From NCBI GenBank assembly GCA_027575805.1, contig JANBPU010000394.1, positions 1 through 13,374 on the forward strand: a stretch of 13,374 nt of DNA. The letters are read 5' to 3'. Source of the DNA: Mycoemilia scoparia (lineage: Eukaryota > Kickxellomycota > Kickxellomycetes > Kickxellales > Kickxellaceae). The position numbers and the translations under genes are program-made. This document shows positions 1-7,641 of this stretch, in pieces. Numbering within the stretch: position 1 is the stretch's first letter; each line of letters starts with the position of its first letter. The notes under the pieces are model-generated. The model did no database searches. It saw only the letters and a program-made list of their open reading frames with translations, and was not told the DNA's origin.

Positions 1-4
1 ACAC

Positions 5-44
5 ATATATATATATATATATATACATACATACATACATACAC
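5..44. repeat. (AT)n followed by (CATA)n microsatellite
   Basis: About ten AT dinucleotides run straight into about five CATA tetranucleotides, a compound simple repeat at the left edge of the window. No coding role is apparent. Confidence 0.9.
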
Positions 45-697
45 TATATTTATATGTCGGAATTTTGAACAAGAAAAAGTCAAAGAAACAAACTAACAAA
101 CCTCATTTTCATTTTGTTGCTGCTATCTTTATTTATTAGGGAATTTATCGAGTCAATAGAGTACTCCCCAAAAAATCGCATAACAAAAATCCGGCTTAAG
201 ATTTTACTTAAAGTAATTGTAAACTACAAAAAATTCAGCAGAAAAAAGAACCACCTAAACATCACTTGTTTAATTAACATGGAGTGCCACACACTGTTCA
301 TCTGTTTTCTACAAATTAGTTTTTTATTATTTTATTTGACATTAGTATTTATTTTTTTCATTTTTGTATATAAAAACATTTATAAATCTTTGAAAACACG
401 TCAACCAAAGTTGGATAGGAATACTTCGTATCATTCCAATACTGTATACTAAAGAAGTCCAAACTAAAGATTATCATAATTAAAAGTATAATAATGTCAA
501 TTAAAACTCATCACGTCAGTGGGAATTATATACTGGTTTGTAATAAAAAAGTATTGTATTTGAGTATGTATGAGGGTGTGAGTAAGCGGGTATAGATAGT
601 AGTAAGTGGGAAAAGAGATAGAGAAAAAATAATAGAGAAAGATTTGGGCTTATATAAATTATTAATATATAAGCGAAATCTTGAGGGCTGACTAGAC

Positions 698-775
698 TGA
701 TAGATAGATCGATCGATAGAAAGACAGACACGGACAGACAGACAGACAGACAGACAGACATAGATAGATAGATAA
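698..775. repeat. Compound GATA/GACA microsatellite
   Basis: GATA units with GATC interruptions lead into about seven uninterrupted CAGA/GACA units and return to GATA units. All long open frames over this stretch, on the minus strand, consist of the repeat read as Ser/Val/Cys/Leu periodic peptides, so they are artefacts of the repeat. Confidence 0.9.
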
Positions 776-1247
776 AGAACACACAAGATAATAGTATCGA
801 GATATGAAGAGCATCGGCTGATATAGATAATGGATGATGTAGTAATTGTTGTATATTGGTAGTAATAACGGACAGACGTGCGTTTATGTGCCATTATAAT
901 TATAAATGCAACGGGCAAAATACCAGGTGTGTTGTAAAGATAACAATTGTAATAATAATAATAATAGCACAATTTTCAATTCAAGCAGAAGAAAAATAGT
1001 CTTTGAGGGATTGATAGTAGAATAAAGGATGTAGAGGGGAGAGACAGAGAGGTTCGGGTTGGGTACTACAACAACAACACCATTTGAGTCAAAAGAGACT
1101 TCTTTTAATAAAAGTAATGAGCCAAGAATAATACATTAAAGCTATTAATAGCCAAATTAATAGATGTTGTGTATTATCACGCAATATATAGAGATAGATA
1201 TATATTCAACTATTCTGAGTTTGTAAATATATACGATGATGGTAATG

Positions 1248-2499
1248 TTAGTTGCCTTGCCCCTTCTTTTTACGATTTTTGGGTGAGCTGGGGTTTCCTC
1301 CGACCTTTGCAGGCTTCTTCTTTTCTGCCGGCTTAAGGATCTGGAATGAACACATCAAAGTCTCGTCAACACTCATCATGGCACCGGCATTGTCAAACTC
1401 GCCACAATAGTTTGGCGCCGAGAACAGAGTGACCAAATGACGGCTAGCAAAGAACTCATATCCATCCTCAACTACCTGGTGGGCTCGACAAATAAGGTCC
1501 AGGTCGTGACGCTGCAAAAATTTGTGAACAATATCAGGTCCAAAAGTGAAGGACACGCCCCTATCGTTTTCGCACCACCCATTGACCGATTTTTCGGGGT
1601 CACTCCACAATAGATCGCACAAAAGCCCGGTGTCAGGCACATCGGTTGGACGCATGACCCGCTTGATCTGGTCTAGACTGACAAGGTCTGGGGAAAGACC
1701 ACCATGCATTGCCAAAATCTTTTCGTCAATAAGGGCTGCAATGGGCAAGCAGTTGAAGCAGTCGGTAAAGGTCTTCCATAGCTTGATGTTATGTCGTCGC
1801 TTGCACTCATCGTAGAATCCGTAGATACGGTTAATGCTGGCACATTCGTGGTTACCGCGTAGGATGAAAAAGTTTTCGGGATACTTAATTTTGTATGCTA
1901 GCAATAGACATATTGTTTCCAAACACTGCTTTCCACGGTCTACGTAATCGCCAAGGAACAGATAGTTGGCCTCTGGAGGGAAGCCGCCATATTCGAATAA
2001 TCGCAGCAGGTCATAGTACTGTCCATGAACGTCACCTAAAGATACAAGGAGCCAAAAGATATTGTTAGGTAAGTATGTTTATGCCAGTCCATTCTAGGTT
2101 GACAACAAGGCGATAAAGGTAAGGCGTGTGTGTGTGTGTGTGTGCGTATACTTGCCACATATTTTGATGGGCGCCTCAAGCTCCAAAAGGACAGGCTGGT
2201 TTATGAAAATTTCTCTTGCAGTAACGCAAAGCCAACGGACTTCGTATTCCTCGAGTTTAACTTGTTTACCTGGGCGCGAGCCTCGTACTATAGGAAGTAT
2301 CAAACACGTGTATAAATATTGGACCATACGAATGGCGGAATTTGACTCGACGCATATATTGCATGAAAAAAATATTCAAAGGCGTCACTCTAACTAGTGA
2401 CTAACTTTACTGGGTGACTGCCTTACCTTCTAGGAGTCTTTGAATTATGGAATCTACATCGACTGGCTGGCCATCGGTGGTTGCTGGATTGTTTGCCAT
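1248..2499 (-). CDS. GLC7: Serine/threonine protein phosphatase PP1, catalytic subunit (three exons)
   Basis: This is the PP1 catalytic subunit, a metal-dependent Ser/Thr phosphatase steered by regulatory subunits in nucleus and cytoplasm (cell-cycle exit, glycogen and chromosome functions in fungi). Exons on the minus strand are 2499-2427, 2287-2156 and 2035-1248, giving 330 aa; PP1 proteins are usually about 310-330 aa. The start ATG has A at -3 and G at +4, and the N-terminus reads into the family's [11 protein letters not shown] block. Metal and catalytic motifs are complete: GDVHG (69-73), GDYVDRG (97-103), RGNHE (128-132), His179 in HGGLSPD, His254 in RAHQ, and [11 protein letters not shown] (274-284). 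Joining the exons restores unbroken family sequence at both junctions (LLE-VRGSRP and IKICG-DVHGQ). The last 27 residues are a Lys-rich tail without the TPPR phosphorylation motif of animal PP1. The symbol is by family (yeast GLC7, fission yeast dis2); orthology is inferred. Confidence 0.96.
2036..2155 (-). other. PP1 intron 2 (GC-AG, phase 1)
   Basis: The intron is 120 nt on the minus strand. The donor reads TGTG|GCAAGT, a GC rather than a GT donor, and otherwise matches the extended donor consensus. The acceptor is TTTAG|GTGACG. Splicing here gives IKICG-DVHGQ with no residue gained or lost. The nearby GT at 2150-2149 would insert residues and run into a stop, so it is not the donor. A CTAAC branch-site candidate lies at 2068-2064, about 28 nt before the acceptor. 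Confidence 0.9.
2126..2144. repeat. (GT)n / (CA)n microsatellite inside PP1 intron 2
   Basis: About nine GT dinucleotides (CA on the coding strand) begin about 10 nt downstream of the GC donor of PP1 intron 2. Length changes here would be non-coding but lie close to an already atypical donor. Confidence 0.9.
2288..2426 (-). other. PP1 intron 1 (GT-AG, phase 1)
   Basis: The intron is 139 nt on the minus strand, with donor G|GTAAGG and acceptor TATAG|TACGAG. Removing it joins the exon-1 codon GAA plus G to TA, giving Glu-Val-Arg exactly as PP1 proteins read at this point. No strong CTAAC branch site is obvious close to the acceptor; TTGATAC about 10 nt upstream of it is the nearest candidate. 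Confidence 0.93.
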
Positions 2500-4001
2500 T
2501 GTTGTGATTGTGGTAATCTGGGTGTTCCTGCTGCTGCTATCTTTTGAGTGCGATTTTTGGTGGTGTTTGATACTCCGTAAAGTAATGGCTGGTAAATGTT
2601 GAAAGATGGGCTAAATGTGAAAGAAAGGTCCGGCTGGAAGTAATTGTGTTTTTAAAGAATATTTAGGCCACCGAAACTAAATAGAAGGGTTAAAGAAAAC
2701 AAAACGATGATAGTGGGGTTAGGTTAGATATCGTAGCAAAAAAATAATAGTAGCATAAAATGGATGCTGAGTTTTTTACAAATGATTTGGAAACCAAATA
2801 AATAGAAAAAGGAACGATATAAACTTTTCAGCGGCAATGATGGTTATAGTAAGAAAATATAGTTACAAAGCAATTTGTAGAATAGAGAAATGAAAATAGC
2901 CAGTTGAACTGTGACCAAGAAAAAATAATGGCTGGGTTATTTGGCGGGATAGGGAGTGAGGAGGGCGTTGCCACCAACATAAAAGAGAATGGTGAATTTG
3001 AAAGACAATTTCGAAAGGGGAGGCTGGTCACCACCCATCTGCAATAAAGCGTGGGCACATTTACCAAACAAAACAATGGTCGAGTGATTTGAGAAAAGAA
3101 AGCCCAACAAAAAATAAACAACCTCCTGGTTTAACAGCTCTTGTTGGCAGTGGGCACACTGCCATGAGTAAGACCAAGAAGAAAGTGGGGAGGCAAAAAT
3201 ACATGTTTTTTCTAAAACTTACTTTTGAGTTTATATATAGCGGGTGTGGATAAAGAGGTGGTGAACACCAGTAGCAAACTATTCGCTCACAGAAAAGAAG
3301 ATTTGAGGTATGTTTAAAAACAAAGAGAGAGAAAGAAAAGAGCAGGGAAAGAGAGAAGATAGTCACTCACACTGGCACCACCCAAAAAAACAAAATAATA
3401 ATAATAATAGGCTGGTAAGCTGGGAATAATCAAAAGGTGTGAGCGAACTAGCGAGCACAGAACAGAGGAGGAAAAGAGAGAAGGCACAAGGTTCAATGGT
3501 AGTAGCAATAATGGTGGCATTTAGTTGGGAGCGCGCACCCTACAGCAGCACAAAATACTTTTTTTGTTCTGTGGTCGGATGTGATTGGCAAGAAACTTCG
3601 TTCAAAGGAAAAGGGACCTGCTCTCTCCAAAGCTTCACCGTCAATATCCAGTATTAATGCAGCAAACAGCCTAGCTGACTAACCGCCAGTGAATGATTGA
3701 ATAATAAAGCCTCTCTACCTCTCTCCTGCAAGCGCAAGTCCATATAGGCCACAAGTAATTCTGCAAATCATACACAAATACAAATACATTGTAGCCAAGA
3801 GATGCAAAACATCCCTCTCTCATTCAGAGACGCGCGCCTCCACCTCTCACCCCCACTATCGACTCATCCTCACTGACCCTAATACAATAAACAAAACAAC
3901 GCCAAAGCTACGACTTTCTCATTGATACCACTTGGCAGTAGTATCGATACTCAACCCACTGCACAATCGTCGTCATCGTCCGCTCCATCATCCCTTTAAA
4001 A
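2500..4001. other. Intergenic DNA upstream of PP1, probable promoter and 5' UTR
   Basis: No gene is recognised. On the PP1 coding strand the DNA is pyrimidine-rich, especially opposite the GA-rich runs near 3320-3360 and 3465-3485, as is common in fungal promoters. A TATATATAA-like box lies on the minus strand at about 3231-3240, some 730 nt upstream of the ATG. A consensus GTAAGT donor (minus, 3222-3217) and CAG or TAG acceptors near 2600 leave room for a 5' UTR intron, which I cannot confirm. The open frames at 2828-3366 (minus) are Phe/Ser/Leu-rich translations of this pyrimidine bias. An (AAT)n run lies at about 3394-3409. Confidence 0.5.
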
Positions 4002-4286
4002 CTATCTGATCTCGTTTTTAATATTAGCTTCATCCGACACCCTTAAAACCATGCCATTTTCAACCATTTCTTCCGCTATTACCCACATATTGTCATCTCT
4101 ACATTTATACGGCATGTAGCAAGCCAGCTTTCTTCTCACTCTCCCACCGAACAGCCGATAAGATAGATACGGATCAATTTTGTTCTTGCATACAAACAAG
4201 TATTCTGCACTAGGATCCTTCTTTCTGGTCAAAGGTGAAAATACAGACACCAGTGTGTCACTATACTGGTGGAAGCATTCCTGCAT
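4002..4286 (-). CDS. Weak small open reading frame, 94 aa, unknown
   Basis: This ATG-started frame ends in TAG, with an in-frame TAA about 18 nt upstream of the ATG. The peptide is charged and not low-complexity: it has four Cys, a basic patch (GGRVRRK, about residues 48-54) and an acidic C-terminal third. That is more protein-like than the repeat-derived frames elsewhere in the window. I recognise no family. It could be a real small gene, one exon of a longer gene, a fragment of a decayed mobile element, or chance. No splice partner is evident. Confidence 0.22.
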   Translation of the reverse strand: MQECFHQYSDTLVSVFSPLTRKKDPSAEYLFVCKNKIDPYLSYRLFGGRVRRKLACYMPYKCRDDNMWVIAEEMVENGMVLRVSDEANIKNEIR

Positions 4287-4895
4287 CCCTTGTCCTCTTT
4301 GTTATCTTTTAAAAGCTGGGACACTGTGCATACTTCAATTCTTTGTTTGCATGTAGTATACATGGCAGAAAACATTGTAAATAGGCAGACAAGTAAGGAG
4401 CAACCGATCCTTGGCTTGTGTCAAACTTTCCCAACATCTATGTATACCTTTCATCTGCTGCGTCTCAGTCTTCTAATGCCGTGCATATGAGTGCTGATGA
4501 AAATAAATGGCTGGTTCAAGCTAAGCTACAATGAGGTCTATTCTGGCTCATTCTTTGACAACGTATCTACAGATACATATGGACTTCGCTCCACACATTC
4601 GTATCCACTATGTGTGAACAGATCTTATGATGTAGTGAAATGTGATCTGCTGATGCATTGAGTCGTGGTGATATTTCTTCTTTCCAAACGTAAAAATGAC
4701 TTGAATATATAAAGTGTTAAATCTTGTTACTGAAAATAGGGTGATAGATGAAAACATTGGTAATATGGTTTGAATGATTCTAATTATGGAAGAAGTAATC
4801 CACTACAATGAGGACTATTCCAAATTTTAATGAAATTAATATTGTCATTAGTTTATATATCAAATTTTAGGAAAACCCACAATGGTTTTACAAGA
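4287..4895. other. AT-rich intergenic DNA upstream of the tRNA
   Basis: I see no convincing gene, repeat array or structured element here. The plus-strand frame at about 4269-4490 has no ATG at its start and no recognisable content. Confidence 0.5.
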
Positions 4896-4975
4896 GGTGA
4901 GATGGCCGAGTGGTCTAAGGCGCTGCGTTTAGGCCGCAGTCCGAAAGGGCGTGGGTTCGAATCCCACTCTCATCA
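4896..4975 (+). tRNA. tRNA-Leu (anticodon UAG)
   Basis: An 80-nt cloverleaf with the long variable arm of a leucine tRNA. The acceptor stem GGTGAGA (4896-4902) pairs with TCTCATC (4968-4974) with one G-U pair at position 2, and the discriminator is A at 4975, as expected for Leu. The anticodon stem CTGCG/CGCAG (4923-4927 and 4935-4939) encloses the loop TTTAGGC with anticodon TAG at 4930-4932, decoding CUA and probably other CUN codons. The T arm is GTGGG-TTCGAAT-CCCAC. There is no intron. The internal pol III promoter is present: A box around 4903-4914 and B box GGTTCGAATCC at 4954-4964. Confidence 0.97.
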
Positions 4976-4978
4976 TTG

Positions 4979-4984
4979 TTTTTT
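4979..4984 (+). terminator. RNA polymerase III T-run terminator
   Basis: Six consecutive T residues start 4 nt after the discriminator base of the tRNA-Leu, the normal pol III stop signal. Confidence 0.85.
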
Positions 4985-5519
4985 GGCTCTTTATTGATGA
5001 GCAAATCCTTAATATTAACCATTTTCTAATTTTTATAGCTAGTTAACTATAATTCAATTTCACACTTAATAATAACAGCAAAAACATTTGCTTTTGTTAC
5101 TTTTAGTTTAGCCTTCTCAAATTAGAGCCAAATACATAACGCCTTCTTTGCGTTACTAACTATATCATATCAATCGGCATAATTTGTTTACCCATTCTTC
5201 TTTACTTGGATAGTATCCGAATATCCCTATTTATTTTTTGTTTTGGTTTAGTCGATCTTGCTTTTTGCTGAACATTGAATAAAGTTGCTGGACCTTTTTC
5301 TTCATTGATCTGTTTTTTTATAGCTCGGGGTTTAGTTGTCATTTAAGGCCCGTGTATAAGCAAATATCCATGTTAAAGGTTATTGATGTGTACTTTATAG
5401 CTGACTTTGTTTCAATAGCCAGCGACTTGTGTGTGGGTACACGTATTGTCCTATTCAACTCATTGTTCTTTTTTTGGGCTGTAAACCTTGACAATGTTTT
5501 GAAATGCAGGGCCGCTTCT
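4985..5519. other. AT-rich intergenic DNA downstream of the tRNA
   Basis: No gene recognised. Overlapping open frames of about 70 codons on both strands at 5339-5573 lack family resemblance and overlap each other head-on, which argues against both. Confidence 0.5.
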
Positions 5520-6023
5520 TTATTGAAGGAAAACCACCATAATTCCATGCAGGTTAAAATTCACCACTTTTGAATTACATGGGAGGGATAATAGTACAGA
5601 AAAGCAAGCATGAGTCAATCGCACAAATAGGGGATCAAATAAGCTTGAATAAACTGGTATATTTGTATGTATGCATGTGTGCGGCTGAACTATTTCAATT
5701 ATAGACAAAGGTTTATAATGTTTGAACAGATTACACAAGGGCTTGGACAAAAATGATGAGCCCCCAGGAGTTGCGTATGGATAGTTGGCAGTGATGGTTG
5801 GGCCAAACCCTAAGTACACATTTTTGTTCACCATACAGTTGATCATTGGCGCGATTTCGCCCTTTCTAGTTTTTTGGTTTATAGAAATCGTATTTAGTGC
5901 TATGATATTATGACTTTGAGCTGTTGTTATTAAAATGGCCACATGGGCTAGTTTATTATTATAGCTATAGGGAGCCAAACGAGGTGGTTGTATAGGCGCG
6001 GTGCTTGTAAAACAGAGCTTCAT
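5520..6023 (-). CDS. Unrecognised 167-codon open frame, possibly a decayed gene
   Basis: This is the longest frame in the gene-poor middle of the window. It is ATG-started and 167 codons long, longer than expected by chance in AT-rich DNA. The central part (about residues 55-105) contains a Gly/Pro/Tyr/Ser stretch (GFGPTITANYPYATPGGSS) that looks protein-like, but I recognise no domain. The C-terminal third is Cys/Leu/Val-rich. More minus-strand patches of open frame, broken by stops, lie just upstream at 6185-6925. Together they might be the remains of one gene, cut by the small inverted-end element at 6076-6197. It could equally be fortuitous. Confidence 0.22.
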   Translation of the reverse strand: MKLCFTSTAPIQPPRLAPYSYNNKLAHVAILITTAQSHNIIALNTISINQKTRKGEIAPMINCMVNKNVYLGFGPTITANYPYATPGGSSFLSKPLCNLFKHYKPLSIIEIVQPHTCIHTNIPVYSSLFDPLFVRLTHACFSVLLSLPCNSKVVNFNLHGIMVVFLQ

Positions 6024-6075
6024 TTTGATGGTGCACTATATCAAATTCTATAACAGATCATATTAATTGCTATTC

Positions 6076-6197
6076 ATATGGGTAGCTATTTTTGAAGGGT
6101 AGCCATTTGCTAACAGGCTGTGATCACTCATTTGGCTGGGATTTCCCCTTTAATCGGTGGCCACCAAAAGTCACCCTTCGAAAATTATGATCCATAT
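6076..6197. mobile_element. MITE-like element with about 25-bp imperfect terminal inverted repeats
   Basis: The two ends are inverted copies. The left end (6076-6100) and the reverse complement of the right end (6173-6197) both read ATATGG, then six variable bases, then ATTTTTGAAGGGT (one C for T on the right); 19 of 25 positions agree. The ends lie inside CATATG at both borders, consistent with a TA target duplication as in Tc1/mariner-type elements, though that is inference. The 122-bp body has no coding capacity. A second copy of the right-hand part occurs at 13300-13374 in opposite orientation, about 87% identical (60 of 69 aligned columns), which shows this is a dispersed family and not a local hairpin. 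Confidence 0.7.
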
Positions 6198-6925
6198 GTT
6201 TGCCGTAGTAGCCACAAATATAGTCGCATATCAGGTGTGTGTGGACAGTCCAACACATTTGCTGTTTTCCATGAATATAATGTGCGTTTATCCAAACCCT
6301 CTCTCATTCCATGGCTCGCTCGGTTTATACGGAGGAAGTAGGGACACCATTTCGATGCTGCAGGCAGAAAGATGCGATCTTTGCTAGAAACCAAGCCATA
6401 TTTGGTAAAAAGGGCGTGAAGATCCATAAAGATTTCTTTGATCTTTTAGACAATGCTTTAATCCAGCAGTTGGGTTCTCTAAGCAATCCCCTTTACCAGC
6501 AGGACTGACTAAGAAGCAGAAAACATCGAGCTGGTTTCAAGTAAGATCCCAAAAGTCTATTTGGCAAAGCGCGCTGGTAGAGCGATATCAAGCTCCAAAA
6601 AGCCCAACATTTCTTTAGTGTTGTTCCTCCTACTCTTTTGAGCTCAATACCGGCAATCATGTGTTATGCCCAGAACATGGCAAGTGTGGGTGTCAATTGT
6701 ATTTGACTGAGCTAGCTGGGCAATAGCCATGGCGCCCAGAGCTTATTTGCTTTTAGTGCACGGGGCCCTAAAGGCGCTGGCTGCGTTGGCTTCGTCAATG
6801 GTGATAAAGCCTGAGAGAGAACCCAATGTATGATAGAAAGGATAGTGCGTGGGACAGTTTTTTGGGTCAATAAATAATGGCGAGCTGGCCAGATCAAAGC
6901 CAATGGAGCCATATAAAGCCCTCAT
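6198..6925 (-). pseudogene. Possible gene relic: broken minus-strand reading frame
   Basis: Open patches in a single minus-strand frame occur at 6925-6743 (ATG-started, 60 codons) and 6427-6185 (80 codons, ending inside the MITE-like element). Between them the same frame continues with stops, through stretches that still look peptide-like near 6742-6560. A competing plus-strand ATG frame at 6311-6508 (65 codons, Gln/Lys/Asp-rich) overlaps it. I recognise no family in any of these, so both the call of a relic and its strand are weak. Confidence 0.2.
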
Positions 6926-7641
6926 CTCTCTTTTACTCTCTTTCAGATATATAGTTTGCTTTGCTTCTCTTCCTCATCCTGCTGCTGGTCCCCTATTATC
7001 TCCTTTGTGGTATCTCGTTGTTGTTTTTGCTGTACCCATTGAGGCCGAGCTCCTTTTTATTCTATTGTTTTACATACGTGTGCTCTCCTCAGCACCCAGC
7101 CTTGTGTATCCTGTATACAAAGAGACGCACCGTCTAGCAAGAGAGAACAGTAGCCCTGCTTCAGCTAATACGCTGTGTAGTCCAACAATTCTACATTGCT
7201 AAATATATATCGCTGACATTTCAAGGATAAAACAATTTGTGTTCTCGGGTTCCCTATTCTTTTCTCCTTGTACATAAATTCTACACTCTCATTTCAAAAA
7301 AAGTGCCTTATTTTCTCAAAATATACACATAAACAGTACGGCACAAATCAACCGGCTGCTTTTTTAAATACACACAAAGGACAGCGGAAAATTACCACCC
7401 CACAAATATCCTCTACTACGCACACGCACAGATCAAGGCAAATCCACAGGTACTAAATACTACCAATTGTCTGTGCATTACTGCCCCAAGGCGTATCAAT
7501 ATATTTCTACCCTAGACATTTAAAAATAGTCTATTGAAACACACTATTTTTGAAAATATTAGGCTGAAACAGCAGCACATACTCTCGATTAGTTTCAAAG
7601 TCCAACCAAAACTACTGCCAACCTGTTCCTTATAGCAAGCA
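6926..7641 (+). promoter_or_regulatory. Upstream region of the Cdh1-type gene
   Basis: This is the probable promoter and 5' UTR of the gene starting at 7642. It contains pyrimidine tracts (for example CTCTCTTTTACTCTCTTTCAG at about 6929-6949, which also resembles a 3' splice site) and AT-rich TATA-like motifs near 6950-6957 and 7203-7210. A plus-strand frame from ATG 6903 to 7202 (99 codons, two hydrophobic stretches) could be a small membrane protein, an upstream frame or chance. A TAG directly upstream of the 7642 ATG closes the main frame, so the coding sequence does not extend into this region without splicing. Confidence 0.45.

Larger units (their letters stand above)
1..1247. other. Microsatellite-rich intergenic DNA downstream of PP1
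   Basis: No gene is recognised here. The stretch is AT-rich and contains several simple repeats, listed separately. A short ATG-started frame at 279-452 (+) would encode 57 residues with one hydrophobic, Phe/Leu-rich stretch that could span a membrane. It has no family resemblance and lies in low-complexity DNA, so it is probably chance. The right end should hold the 3' UTR of the minus-strand PP1 gene. The only poly(A)-like signal I see there is an ATTAAA on the minus strand at 1104-1109, about 140 nt past the stop codon. Confidence 0.6.

Noticed and set aside
114..452. Plus-strand 112-codon frame with a hydrophobic stretch
   Set aside because: It does not begin at ATG, is dominated by Lys/Ile/Phe expected from AT-rich DNA, and has no recognisable content. 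The 57-codon ATG version is mentioned only in the intergenic entry.
516..972. Two long minus-strand frames of 88 and 148 codons
   Set aside because: Both are largely the GATA/GACA microsatellite translated into periodic Ser/Val/Cys/Leu; no ordinary protein sequence.
1546..1815. Plus-strand 89-codon frame opposite PP1
   Set aside because: It is a shadow of the strongly conserved PP1 exon on the other strand.
2143..2150. A GT donor (GTATAC) as an alternative for PP1 intron 2
   Set aside because: It adds two bases beyond the conserved exon end, and joining to the acceptor gives a stop codon; only the GC donor gives the conserved PP1 sequence.
2828..3520. Three overlapping minus-strand frames of 68-101 codons upstream of PP1
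   Set aside because: They are Phe/Ser/Leu/Pro-rich translations of a pyrimidine-biased promoter strand, overlap each other in different frames and show no motif.
3940..3951. Perfect 12-nt palindrome AGTATCGATACT
   Set aside because: A single short palindrome in intergenic DNA with no second copy or neighbouring motif; likely chance.
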